64,000 nt of DNA from Cotesia glomerata (Eukaryota > Arthropoda > Insecta > Hymenoptera > Braconidae), in NCBI RefSeq assembly GCF_020080835.1, contig NC_058161.1, positions 18,651,603 through 18,715,602 of the forward strand, written 5' to 3'. The translations under genes were made by a program, and so were the position numbers. Positions 25,806-38,150 of the stretch are shown here, in pieces. Below the pieces are notes generated by a model. It did not search any database. It was not told where the DNA came from and saw only the letters and a program-made list of their open reading frames with translations. The stretch's first letter is position 1. Each line of letters opens with the position of its first letter.

Positions 25806-26023
25806 GTCAATTAAATGTTAATAATTATTTGATGAGTAAATTTTTCGGAAATTTCCTCAAAAATGTTATTAATTAATTTAAAAATTAATTTTGAGATAAC
25901 AAAAGTATTTCTACGTATTACTTTTTATGGACATTCTTTACATCAGGCGAGTACTTGGATCTCCTTAAATCAAACTGTTTTCTCAGTATAGCTGCTGTAA
26001 TAATTTCTTAAAATTTTGTTTAG

Positions 26024-26572
26024 TTCGCAGCTACAGTACTTGGTTTGGCGGCGTGTTTACCACAGGTTTATTTATCTTACAATAATGGACCGAAAAATAT
26101 AATTTCATCTTGGGACGCCCAAGGAAATCATTACGAGACAATAAATAAGAAGATTGGAGGCATTCCTCTTCAATGGACTGTTGAATTCGTCAATCCTGTC
26201 GACAGACCAAGCGAATATACAGTTAAAAATTTTCTATCGCTATTAGACGATACTGAATCTTGGATTCTGAAGCCGTACTCTGCAGATCCGAGTAAAGCAT
26301 TCGATTCTTGGAATGTTCAGATCCGAGTTCCAGTCTACTGGCGAACTAATGAAATCCTACAATTCTCAGGACAGGAGAATTATTTCTATGCGAGTTTCTT
26401 ACTCAATACTGATGTCGCTGGAGTTCAGGTTATTTCATCACATTCCAAAGACATTCCATCAACCACCTTTTCGGAATTGCTGTCAATAGATCCATCATTT
26501 CCGTTGTCATTGACGTACAAAAACAACAAGCTCACAGTGGGATTTACCGCCGAATATTTGCAACTACCTTAG
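26024..26572 (+). CDS. Small secreted protein family, copy A, exon 2
   Basis: The acceptor TTTAG at 26019-26023 opens a phase-0 exon. With exon 1 the protein is 190 residues: signal peptide (hydrophobic to about GLAAC), then a Cys-free, probably beta-rich mature domain. Conserved with copy D are W-x-x-EF-x-NPV-x-RP, SWxLKP, FDxWNVQIRxP and a WR pair. The frame is intact, a poly(A) signal follows at 26654, and the promoter carries TATA and kappaB-like motifs, so this is the best candidate for a working member. Compared with copy C almost every substitution changes the amino acid. The family is not recognised; secreted immune or venom effector is inference. Confidence 0.8.
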   Translation, partial: FAATVLGLAACLPQVYLSYNNGPKNIISSWDAQGNHYETINKKIGGIPLQWTVEFVNPVDRPSEYTVKNFLSLLDDTESWILKPYSADPSKAFDSWNVQIRVPVYWRTNEILQFSGQENYFYASFLLNTDVAGVQVISSHSKDIPSTTFSELLSIDPSFPLSLTYKNNKLTVGFTAEYLQLP

Positions 26573-26653
26573 TTTTCCTATTCACGATTAAACGTTGAAA
26601 TAAGTCTTAAAATATTATTGTTTAATATGTAAAAATTTGAATAATGTTTGTTT

Positions 26654-26659
26654 AATAAA
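26654..26659 (+). terminator. Poly(A) signal of copy A
   Basis: AATAAA, 82 bases past the stop codon; the same word and spacing occur after copies B and C. Confidence 0.55.
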
Positions 26660-27372
26660 TTTTTCTGGGATTCAATACTTTTAGTACTTCTTTAGATAAA
26701 AAAAAAATAACTTCATTCAAGAAAAATATTCTTGCTCCAAGAAAACTATTTTGAAGAGAGCTAGTTGTCTTATTTCAAGAAATTCTTGTCTTGATTTCAT
26801 GTTTCTTGGAGTGAGAGATCTAATCACTCTGATCGATAACATTTTTACGAGGCTCAAGACTATATTATCTTCGATCGATACAAGTGAATTCTTTATTCAA
26901 AAAACGATACTCTTCAATGAAGAATAATTTTATTTCATTTTAAAAATGATTGATTGTTGATTCAAGAACAAATTTTTTTATAAATAATGTTATAAGTTTA
27001 AGTCAGAAAAAAACTTTGAAGTAAAAAAATTTGTATTTCTCTATATGCCTAAAAATATTTATTAATACAGAGAATAGCAAAAATACAAAAATTTATATGT
27101 TTAAAACAAGTAAAATAATATATTAATTTTCAAGTCGCACCATACTTGGAACAAGTCGGTAATATCTTGAACCAATGTGACCGTCTATCTTGATCCAAGA
27201 GAAAGAAATTTTTGGGCGAATTTGTATATATCGTATTTTAAAACAACCAAGTTTCTTGATTCGAGAATTAATTTCTTTATTTAAGAGAGTTGAATAACTT
27301 AAGACAATAATTACATTATGAAGAAAAAGTTATTTTTGAGTCAAGTAATTTTTTTTATCGGTGTAGACTTAC

Positions 27373-27396
27373 CAACAAGGAGAGCGCGAAATTCAT
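27373..27396 (-). pseudogene. Orphan D-type exon 1, unit 2
   Basis: Minus-strand ATG and eight codons (MNFALSLL) with an intact donor GTAAGT. No D-type exon 2 follows before copy A's 3' end, so it is an orphan first exon carried along by the duplication. The upstream TATA word is altered to TATAATA. Confidence 0.6.
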
Positions 27397-27954
27397 CTTG
27401 ATACTTTGTTAGCCGGAACAAAACTTGTTATATGCGTTTAGTCAGTTATGGGCAGGTATTATACCATCAAGTATCAAAAGAACATCAAATTGTCATTTTG
27501 GGTTTTTCCATCATGACTCATTTCTGACAATTCCAGTAGTCATTGAATTATTAAATTAATTACTAAATAATTGCAAATTCTTTCTTTTTGTTGAATGTTT
27601 TTAAAGGTGTTCTGTGAGTGTCTTTTAGTTATCTTATCTTTTTTTTGATACACTTATTCAGAAACTAATAACAAAGATAGAGATAAGTAATTATTAATTA
27701 ATTGGAATTTTATTTTTATATTTTTTAATTTCTGAAACTTGGACTAAAAAATTAAAGAAAAAAAATTTTTCACAATCATTTAGTTGAACCTCTTATAATG
27801 AAATTAAGGTGAAATGTATGTTGCATCAATTTATTCGTGATGTGATTAGTCAAATATATCATAAGCATGAAAATACATGCAAACTCTACTTTCAAGTGCG
27901 CGCAAATTACTTTCTGGTGTATAAAATAACGTAATCAATAATTATATATTATAT

Positions 27955-30816
27955 GGGTGATTCTCTGTAAGGATTTTTTTTGCTATACCAGGTATTTTTT
28001 TATGAGAAAAATTGTTATTTTGTTACTAAACAAAAATTTATTACGAAAGTAAAAAAACATTTCTATTTGGAGCATTGAAAACTAAAATGAAATAAATTTT
28101 GGTTTTTTTGCTATAAATTTGTAAACCACCGAAACATCAGTCCCCTAGGCTGTCCCATTTCCAAAATTAAAACTTTAAGATAAAATTTTAAGTTATTCGT
28201 CAATAATATATAATTTGGTCCATAATGTTTATAAACTTAATTAGTTAACTAACAATCTTCTTCAATAAAAAGTACCGAAAATTAATTTGTTTCATTAAAT
28301 TCATTAAACCAAAGTTTGTCTCAGGCATTTTAAGAACAGTCCCCTGCGAGAAGTTCAACGCAAAAAAAAAAAATCCAACGTGTTATTTTACGTTTTGTAA
28401 GATTTATAAGGATCTAACTAGCCTTGAGTTAATAAACAAAGGGCTGTTAGCGCTTTATCGGCATTTTATTTAGTATCAAAGCACCGTTTGTGCTGGAAAT
28501 ATGTGTCTGGGCCACCTCAAAACTCAGTCCCCTGGCAGCTATTTTTATTTATGATTTATTTATAAAATTGGATCCATGAGTCTTAAGTGCTGGTCTTATC
28601 TTTTTCTCGCGTCGCGCTCACGGCGAAAAACGGTACTATCCTTGTTGCACTCATGAAGATAAAGCTAATTGCAGTTTTATGTTTTTCTCTTAAGCAAATA
28701 AGAATTTCGAAAAAAACGCTCTGATAAAAAATAGATAATTAAAAAATCTACACTACTTTCAAAAATTAAGGGAATAAAAAAAAATGCAAATTTTTTTTTA
28801 ATTTTTGACGGGCTGTATTTCAGCGGAAAATGATCGTATCGCAAAAATAAAAATGAATTTTAAAGCTCAAAGACGCTAGTTTTTAGATCTTCGGATCAAA
28901 ATTTTTTAGGAATTACGGTTTCGACATGATCCGAAGAAATAGAGCGAAAAAAAAATTTTCTAAATTTTTAATTTTTTTTTTTTTCCGCTCTAAGGGCTCG
29001 GAAAAATTCTTTCAGACAAAGCGACCTTATGAAACAGATAGCCTGCTTATTCAGCTTTAATTGCATTTTTTTTTTTTTTATTTAGCTTGATACGACCATT
29101 TGTTGCGGAGATATCCGAGGTTAGACGAAAAAGGACGTTTATGTCTGTAACCATCAATATCTCTGCAACCAATAATCGCACATCAAAAAAAGGATAGTTT
29201 TAAAAACTGGAAGAAATTCCTAATAAAATCCTATAAAAAAATTCCAGAGAAAAAAATTTTATCGATGTACGATACTGCTTTAAAGAAAGTTGAAAAAAGT
29301 GACTTTTTCCCTTATTTTGGATAATCGGCTGTATCTTTACAAATATTGACGGGGAAGCTAGACATTGCAGAAATTTTCACACCTTAATGTACCCCTAAAA
29401 TAGTTAAAGGAATAAGATTTTATCCATTATCGTGCTGCAATCTTTAGAAAAATGAAGAAATGATTTTTTTTTTTGTTTTGCACTCAATTTGCCTCGGCTC
29501 ATCAGTAAATTTGAATAATAAAAAAAATACTAACAAAAATATTCGAAAATTAAAAAAAAAAAATTTTTTTCGCAAAAAAATTTTTTTTTTGTAAAAAATT
29601 TTTTTTTTTTTTTTTTTGATGAAAAAAATTTTTTTATCTTAATTCTCCAATTTTTGTGAATGTCTTTTTTTTTATTCAATTTTACTGATGAGCTGAGATA
29701 AATTGAGTGCAAAACAAAAAGAAAATCAATTCTTCCTTTTTCTGAAGATTGCAGCACGATAATGGATAAAATCTTATTCCTTTAATTTTTTCAAAATTTT
29801 GAATACTCGGGGCGGAAAAACCACTGAATGGATCGATCTAAAAATTTAAATATTTGTAAAGAGTCGATTAACCAAAATAAGGGAAAAATTCACTTTTTTT
29901 CAACTTTCTTTAAAGCAGTATCGTACATCGATAAGATTTTTTTTCTGGAATTTTTTTATAGGATTTTATTAGGAATTTCTTCCAGTTTTAAAACTGTCCT
30001 TTTTTTGCTGTGCAATTATTGGTTGCAGAGATATTGATGGTTACAAACATAAACGTTCTTTTTCGTTTAACCTCGGATATCTCCGCAACAAATGGTCGTA
30101 TCAAGCTAAATAAAAAATGCAATTAAAGCTGAATAAACAGGCTATCAGTTTCATAAGGTTGCTTTGTCTGAAAAAATTTTTCCGAGCCCGTAGAAGGAAA
30201 AAAAAAATTAAAAATTTGGAAAATTTTTTTTCGCTCTATTTCTTCGGATCATGTTGAAACCGTAATTCCTTAAAAATTTTGACCCGAAGGTCTTAAAACT
30301 AAAGTCTTTGAGATTTAAAATGCATTTTTTATTTTTGCGATACGATCATTTTTCGCTGAAATACAGCCCGTCAAAAATTAAAAAAAAATTTGCATTTTTT
30401 TTTTATTCCTTTAATTTTTGTGAGTAGTGTTTTACGTAGCAGAGCGTTTTTTTCGAAAATCTTCTTTGTTTAGAAGAGAAATGAAAAGTTGCAATCATAG
30501 GGACCGGTTCTTAATATTATTCTAATAAACGTAAACATTCATTGAGAACTCGAAAAGTTGAATGCTTTGAAATAGTTTGCTTGATTTTTCTCAATTTGAT
30601 AAAAAAAACAGTCCTCTGGCAAACAGTTTCCTGTCATGTTTATATGGCAAAAGATACACAAATATCGAAAAAGCAAAAATTAAATCGGCTGTTTATTTAT
30701 TATAATTAAGCTGATAGTTTTGTAGCCCTTATTAATTTTTTTTCTGATAAAATCAAAAATAATTTGGATCGGACAATTTTGTACAGATTTAAGACGTCCT
30801 TACAGAGAATCATCCA
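27955..30816. mobile_element. TIR element (GATTCTCTGTAAGGA ends), unit 2
   Basis: Fullest copy of the outer element; same inverted ends as at 18459-20622. It encloses the complete foldback element. Confidence 0.65.
28751..30429. mobile_element. Complete palindromic foldback element, unit 2
   Basis: About 1.68 kb, with the two halves matching as inverted repeats over about 800 bp each, meeting at an A/T homopolymer centre near 29560-29630. Both ends read CACTACT...AAAAATTAA outward. No transposase. Units 1 and 3 hold deleted versions at the same place. Confidence 0.7.
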
Positions 30817-31143
30817 TGTATAAAAATAAAATACACTTCTCACAGAAATTAAAAAAGTAAAAAAAGAAATTTTTTTAATTTTGAACCAAAAGCACACATA
30901 TTTTATGAAGTAAAATAAGTTTACTGTTTTTTTTTTTTTTTTTAATAATAATAATGAGAAATTAACAATTTATGTACTATGGATTATATTCAGGATAGAT
31001 ATTTCTACAATTTACATCTATCGACATATTCTTTGACAAGTGTGATCATCATAGTTATCAAAGCAAGCAATGCTTAATGACTTAAAAAATTATCGTTATC
31101 ATTGAAAATTATTGACAAGTCAGCCGATGTTTTTGTGCTCGAA

Positions 31144-31209
31144 GATTCCCCAAAGTGGGGAATTCCAAACAACAGTGTCACGTTCTTTGTGTGTCGATTG
31201 CTATAAAAG
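31144..31209 (+). promoter_or_regulatory. Promoter of copy B: paired kappaB-like sites and TATA box
   Basis: GATTCCCC (31144-31151), GGGGAATTCC (31157-31166, a full kappaB consensus) and TATAAAAG (31202-31209), 67 bases above the ATG. Confidence 0.55.
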
Positions 31210-31268
31210 CTATTTGATACTGACATTAAAATTAGAACAAGACTTGTTTTGATAAGCTAAACCTCAAA

Positions 31269-31292
31269 ATGAAGCTAACATTTTCGTTTTTG
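31269..31292 (+). pseudogene. Secreted-protein copy B, exon 1
   Basis: Same eight codons (MKLTFSFL) and donor as copy A. Listed with the broken gene because exon 2 is interrupted. Confidence 0.65.
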
Positions 31293-31492
31293 GTAAGTGT
31301 TAATTTTTTTGTAAATCTTAAGATTAATTTATTATTAATAAATCTGTTATTTAAATACCACTTAATAAGTATTTTACACATATAAATTTATTTATTTAAG
31401 ATAAAGATATCGTTTATTAAGTGTATTTATTTTAACTAAATAGTTACTTGTTTACAGTTAAAAAAGTTTATTTTAATAATTATTAAAATTCG

Positions 31493-32360
31493 GACCCATA
31501 TATCTTTATGTATTTCGAACCGCTGAATCCGAATTTGAGGTCAGTTTAACCCGTACACCGTCATATTTTCGAGAAAACTTTGAAAAACCGAAAAAAATGA
31601 CACACATTGGCTGTTTAGGCGATTTAAAAATTTTTTTTTGACCTAAACTAAGCATGATTTTTATGTATTTCGACCCGCTTAATACTTATCTGAAGTTTAT
31701 TTAGACTATAAGCGATTAAAAGTTTAAGTAAATTCCAAAAAAACCCTGAAAAATTGCAAAAAAAGCAAAAAATAGCAAAAAAAAGCTAAAAATTCCGGAT
31801 ATTGTGTTAAAAAAAATTTTATAAAATTAGATCAATCATCATTCTCATGTATTTCGATTTGCCGAATATAAATCTCGAATTTATGTGGCTCAGACATCAC
31901 TAAAAATCTAAATAAATGGCAAAAAACCATTAAAAATTAAAATAAATAAGTCCGTTATGATAAAAATTAATTTTCAGATAAAAATAAAAAATTTTTAACA
32001 TGCTATCCGATCTGTGAAACATAAATTTTAAATTTTTTGACCTAAATCCTCAAAAAATTTTAGTTAATTCTACTTTTTTTGGTATTATTTTTATTACACC
32101 TGTGTCTTGGTGGAATCCTCTTGCAACACTACTGTTAGGCCAACAATCAGGGATCACAAAATATCCCTGCTTTTTATGTTTGTGAGATAGTCGCGATCGA
32201 AAAAATCACTATCTTAAAAAAGAATGGCCAACGAGAACGAATTTGAATCCTGGTTCTCACAATGTTACCCGAGAACCTCTAATTGATCCTTCCAAGTACT
32301 TATTACCGCCACTTCATATGAAGCTTGGTCTTATGAAGCAGTTTGTCAAAGCTGCTTAGT
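31493..32360. mobile_element. Truncated long-TIR transposon, unit 2
   Basis: Matches unit 1 (21353-22195) with the same right-hand deletion, but keeps about 30 bases of the ORF that unit 1 lacks (near 32128-32157). Confidence 0.7.
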
Positions 32361-33515
32361 GAATTGTATCAGGCGAGGATAAAGGTATTAAAATTATTAG
32401 AACTCAAATAGCGACAAACGACTCAAAGGTCTTTTGATTTATTTCAAAGGAGATTTGTTAACTATTAAAAAATATTTTTTTAATGAAATAAATAAGCAAA
32501 TTAAATTAAATAAACCAAAACAAAATAGTATTTGGTTGAAAGTAATCCATATTTAAATAAAACAAAATTTGTTACTATTAATTACGTATTTTTAAGTTAT
32601 TTTAAATAAATCTACAAATTTAAGGAGATCCACGTGAAGCAGTAAAATTTTTAAAACTTTCTAAAAATTTGTAAATTCAATCTACGTCGCCTAGTAATTA
32701 ATAAAAGAAATTATAAAAACGGTAGACCCTGAAGGCCGTCCGTGCAACTTCCCACTCATTTCATACCTAGGTGCTTCAATTGCACTAATGATGTTTTCGA
32801 GCTCTCCGAGCTCAAAAATACTATTTATGTGTTATTTTGAGCTCTCTGAGCTCAAAGAGATAACTTTTTATGCTTTTAAGCTCTTCGAGCTCAAAGGTCT
32901 GATAGAAGTTTGATAAAACACAATTTTTCAAATTTTTAAGCCGCAATAACTTTTGAATAAATGGACCGATTTTTACGTGGTTGGCGGCGATCGACGTGGT
33001 TTTTTATGTTCAGAGCTGATTAGTTTTTAGAATTGATCGGTAAAGCCGTTTAAAAGTTATTCCAAAAAATGTCGGAGTTATGTTGAAAAAACACTTGTTT
33101 CCAAATATTTCGTCGAGAATATCTCTCGAACCAATCAACCGATTTTTACGTTCTTGGCGGCAATCGACGCAGTTTTTCAAGTTCTAAAAATTATTTTTTT
33201 TATTAAAAACGATCCGATAAGAAATGTCGAAGTTATGTGAAAAAAACACTTTTTTCGGTTTTCTTTCGTTCACGCTATCTCTCGAACGAATTATTCTATT
33301 TACCGGATTAGCGGTGATCGACGTGGTTTTTCGAGGTTAAGGGCGGATTAGTTTTTGGAGTTGATCGATCGAGCCGTTTAAAAGTTATTCCAAAAAAACC
33401 ACTTTCAAAAATGATTTTTTTCTTATTTTTTTTGAGATTTTTCAAAATTTCTTAAAATCTATCGGTCCGAATCGCTTCAAATTCTCAGGAAATCTAAGTT
33501 TAAGGGAACCCCCCC

Positions 33516-33555
<40 letters not shown>

Positions 33556-34965
33556 GAGCGTGTTAACCGGTGGATGGACGCAGTAAACCTGCAACTGGCG
33601 CAACACAAGACTGAGGCAGTGCTTATTACCAGCAGAAAATTGGTAGAGACCATTAAGCTGAAAGTCGGCGAACAAGAAATCACATCACAACCTTATATCC
33701 GATATTTGGGAGTGATGCTTGATGCCCGACTCAACTTCAAGCAGCAAGTGGAACATGTCAGTGCCAAAGCGTCAGTAGTAAGGGCTAGTCTCGCAAGACT
33801 AATGCCGAACGTGGCAGGCCCAAAGCAGAGCAGGAGGCTATTATTGTCATCAGTAGTCACATCGGTGCTCACTTACGGAATATCCATTTGGGCCGACGCA
33901 CTAAAGACGCAAGAATCATGGAGAAAGGCTGGACCAGTATATCGACTGAGTGCCTTGCCCTACGAGTAACTAGCGCCTTCCGCACAATATCAGAGGAAGC
34001 AGTGTGTGTTATTTCCGGTACTCTGCCTCTCAGAGTCCTAGCTGAGGAAAGACGGAACCAACCACACTGAGCCCTGAATAACTTAGAAGGGAAGAACGGC
34101 AACACAGCATCGCAAGATGGCAACAGGAGTGGAATTCTGCAGAGAAAGCTCGGTGGACGTACCGTCTCATACCTCGGATTGATGTGTGGTTCAACCGGAG
34201 TCACGGTGAGATCAACTATCATTTAACGCAGATGTTATCAGGACAAGGATGTTACCGGAAGTATCTTCACCGCTTTAAGCACGATGATACCCCAGAGTGC
34301 CCGTCCTGTCCAGGGGTCAATGAAGATGCGGAGCATGTTTTTTTTGTGTGTCCACGTTTCAACCAACAGCGCGATGAGTTAGAGAAGATTCTGAAAAAGA
34401 GAACCCAAAGAGAATCAATAGTAGAAGCAATGTTGTCGTCAGAAGCTGCCTGGAACGCCACAAGCACTTTTGCTACAAAAGTGCTTACAGAGTTGCGATC
34501 CATTGAGAGGAAAAGAGCGAAAGACAGAATCTAGATGAAAGAAATAACATCTTAGCCACCAGAAGGAAGAGCGGCAGCTAATTCCTCCCCCCGCGAAGAA
34601 ATGCCTTACGGCGGTACCATGGGGGATCAGAGGATAGAAGAGAAAGGGGTTTAGGTTTCAGTGGGTAGGGGCGTCAGCGTCGAGTTTTAGTATGACGCTG
34701 CGTCGAGTCGCCACATATCCAGGCCAAACAGCTATGCCTAGAATCCGTAAAAAGGATCCCCCCCCCCCTAAAGAAAAAAAAAAACACACACACATATATA
34801 CATACATATATACATACAGACAGACATAGTGACAACCTCGCGGGGGTAGTCTGGGAAGCTTCCTGTGACCTTTAAACGTCGAGATCGGACGAAAACTCGA
34901 TTTTTGCGAAACGGGGTGAAAACAATAACTTCCCGATTTTCTTAGCGGGAAGTTAAAAATTAAAA
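32361..34965. repeat. Composite repeat in copy B intron, carrying a retrotransposon
   Basis: Same make-up as 22196-24715: AT-rich DNA to about 32710, then the GAGCTC-rich family with (CA)n split by an R1-like fragment, ending in the GCGGGAAGTT hairpin. No host gene is seen. Confidence 0.65.
33545..34775 (+). mobile_element. 5'-truncated R1-clade (Waldo-like) retrotransposon fragment, unit 2
   Basis: Same fragment as at 23375-24512. It keeps the stretch deleted there, so the last reading frame (34184-34534) runs uninterrupted through GQGCYRKYLHRF to the zinc knuckle. The RT part has the same frame change as unit 1, so the copies share a defective ancestor. Flanked by (CA)n. Confidence 0.75.
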
Positions 34966-36324
34966 AACAGCAGGTTTCCGGGATATTTAATTGAATAAAT
35001 AGGTTTGAAAATTTCAATTTTTACATGTCGGTAAATGGAGATTCCACCAGCCGTGTATTTGGCTGAGAATTTAATACAATTAACGATTTTAACAAAATTG
35101 TATTTTCATTGAATTTGATTGAAAAAATAATAAGATTTCGATTAAAACAATAAAAAAGTAGCTTTCCGAACGTATTACGAGGATATTTTATATTTTTTAT
35201 CAAAAATCACAAGGAACTTCCGTTCTTTAAAGTTTTGTATACGGAAAAAAGTAAACTGTAATATTCACTTGGGCATCGGGGTGGCAAAAATATAAATATT
35301 ACAGAACTTAATGTAGAAAGTATAAAAGCCACAATTTATAATTTAATATCCAAAATAAGTGATTAGTAGCTGTCACTATAGTAAATAACGACTCTTTCAT
35401 CTTAAAAAATTACAGTTTCAAACAGTAAAAATTGCCATTTCAATATATAGTCGATATTATGAAGAGAAGGGGAACTCAGATGAAAGAGAAGGGGGTCTCA
35501 CTTTGGGAGAATTTAACATTTCAAACAGTAAAAATTATACTTTAAAATATACATTTTACCAGTCCAAACAAGTCAATAATTACAGTTTGATTTTTAGCGT
35601 TGCGTTTAAAATTTACCATTTTACTTTGTAAGTATTGACGATGCTTGTGTTAGAAATTTACTAACTTTATTTTATACTTTTTACATATCATAAGATCATT
35701 TTTTAGCTACGAAATAATAAATATCAAAGTCTGAATTTCTTAATTATTATACTTTAACATTTTAGACATATACATAGCGAATATTACTGTTTGAAATAGT
35801 ATTTTCTTCCATGTAAAGAGTAAATTGTAACGTTTAAATGGTAAATATTATATAGTGAATAGTAAAATCACGATTTTACTGTTTGAAATGGTAATGTTTA
35901 GCAGTTGATCATTACTTATTATAAATCGACTGTTATTTATTACAGTTTACTTTTTTCCGTGTAGTCAATTAAATGTTAATAATTATTTGATGAGTAAATT
36001 TTTCGGAAATTTCCTCAAAAATGTTATTAATTAATTTAAAAATTAATTTTGAGATAACAAAAGTATTTCTACGTATTACTTTTTATGGACATTCTTTACA
36101 TTAGGCGAGTACTTGAATCTCCTTAAATCAAACTGTTTTCTCAGTATAGCCGCTGTAATAATTTCTTAAAATTTTGTTTAGTTCGCAGCTACAGTACTTG
36201 GTTTGGCGGCGTGTTTACCACAGGTTTCTCTATATCTCAATAATGGACCGAATATTATAATTTCATCTTGGGACACCCAAGGAAATCATTACGAAACAAT
36301 ATATAATAAGATTGGAGGCATTCC

Positions 36325-38150
36325 CATAGAGGGAAGTACCACGGGGCCTAGCTTGGCCCAGCCTTGGCTCAACTATGTAAAACTCTGGGCCAAGCTTGTA
36401 AGCCTGGCTTGGCCCAGTTCTGGTTGAAGTCTGGGATGATAACGATGGGCCAAGCCTGGTTACCAGGACTGGCCCACGCCTGGTTACCAGGGCTGAGCCA
36501 TAGTTAATTTTCAAGTCTGGCCCATGCCATTTGATAAAAAATGATAAAAAAGAATTATTGGAATGTTATTTTTTTATTTTATTTTGTAAGTAAAGTAAAT
36601 TCAAACCTAACTGTTGCTAATTATAAGAAATAAAGTGTGAAAATCGTATCCGTTCTTCTAATCGAGATTCGAACCCGAGCCGCGCGCTTGCCAGACCGAT
36701 AACTAACCCCTACACCGTACGACCGATAAGTTGATGCACATCTTATTATTCTGATAAGCTAAATCTATATAGTGACGAAGTGTGACGGTTTATTATTTAT
36801 ATAATTTATGTTATTTAATATTGTGTTTCGATGAAAATTAACTATTTTTTACAAATGTTTATTATAGTTAAAAAAAAATGAAAAGAGTCAAGTTGTTATA
36901 TTACTTTAAACTTTGTACATCGTTCTGTATATTTTTAATATCTTATGATAAATTTTCATGTTTAAAATTATCAATATTAAAAATTCAACTGTAAATTATT
37001 ATATTTTAATTTTTTTAAGACTACATCAATTTTGACGATATGCAATTGTCTTGGTTAAACAATAAATTTTAAATTTTAGAATTTGTTAGCAAATATTCGT
37101 TAAACAATAAATGTTTACTGTTTAAAATTCTATTACTTAATGATTTATTAAGTTTGAATTTCCTATTGAATGGCTAAGGCTACACTGATAGAAGGATTTA
37201 TTTGTATTACAAAAATATTTGTTAATAGTTAACAAATCATTTATTAGAGACCATTTTTTAGTATCAAACAAATATTTCTTAGTATTTAAAATGATTTGTT
37301 TGTATTTAATAAATCAGATATTCATTTATTAAATATTAATAAATCTTTTTAAATACTAAGAAATATTTGTTAAGGACTAAAAAGTGGTCTCTAATAAATA
37401 ATTTGTTAAATATTAACAAATATTTTTAACTATAAACAAATCCTTCTATCAGTGTAGGTTACCCAATTCTGGCTCAAATCTTGGTTGCCATTCAACGCCC
37501 ATGGCTACAAAGAAAAAAAAATTTACTTAAATCAAGTAAATAATTTTTAAGAATTTTATCTTCTTGATTTGAGTAGAAAAATTCTTAAACTAAGAAATTT
37601 TTCTCGATTTAAGTAAATTTTATTTAATTAAAGAATTTTTCGTTTTGATTGAAAACAATTAAACTCTTCAAAGTTATTTTCTTGGTTCAAGAATTTTTCT
37701 CTTGAATTAAGTTAATTTTTTTTTTCAGTGTAGGTTTCCCAATCTTGGCTAACCCTCGGGTACTCATTGTGGCCGTGACTGGGTGACCCAGTTCTGGCCC
37801 AGGCTCGGGTAATAATTGGGCCGACCAAGGCGTGGTTGCCCAGTCTTGGCCCAAGCTTGGGTCACCGATGAATCGCCAAGGCTAGGTTAGCCAGTCTTGG
37901 CACAAGCTTGGATAATTATTGGCATGGCCGAGGCTGGGTTAACCAGTCTTGGCCCACGCTTGGGTCACCAATGAATGGCCAAGGCTGAGTTAGCCAGTCT
38001 TGGCCCAAGGTTGGGTAATCATTGGCATGGCCGAGGCTGGGTTAAACAGCCTGGCCCACGCATGGGCCAATACAGGTACGCCGAAGCTAGGTTTCCCAGT
38101 ACTGGCCCAAGCCTGGCCCCTTATTCAACTCTGGGGGTTTCCTGCATGGG
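36325..38150. mobile_element. Foldback element in copy B exon 2, with tRNA-like core
   Basis: The ends CCCATAGAGG and (reverse complement) CCCATGCAGG are weak inverted repeats; the target duplication is TT or TTCC. Both subterminal regions are packed with the word TTGGCCCAAGCTTGGGT and variants. The core holds a tRNA-like sequence and smaller nested MITEs (37168-37460 with ends ACACTGATAGAAGGATTT; about 37503-37730). Confidence 0.7.
36661..36729 (-). pseudogene. tRNA-like sequence inside the foldback element
   Basis: Minus strand: box A GGTGTAGGGGTTAG, box B GGTTCGAATCT, T-arm TCGGG/CTCGA. The acceptor stem does not close. tRNA-derived, not a working tRNA. Confidence 0.5.

Larger units (their letters stand above)
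17514..26940. repeat. Tandem segmental duplication, unit 1
   Basis: First of three roughly 10 kb direct repeats (unit 2 about 26941-38930, unit 3 about 38931-51450). Order within a unit: 3' flank and antisense D-type exon 1, TIR element, promoter and A-type exon 1, transposon remnant, composite repeat with retrotransposon fragment, small MITE, A-type exon 2. The spacing between exon 1 copies is 10139 then 10031 bases. Confidence 0.85.

Noticed and set aside
38000..38150. N-terminal extension in frame with the second half of copy B exon 2
   Set aside because: The extension is the transposon's palindromic TTGGCCCAAGC arrays read by chance; the family start is the signal-peptide exon at 31269.
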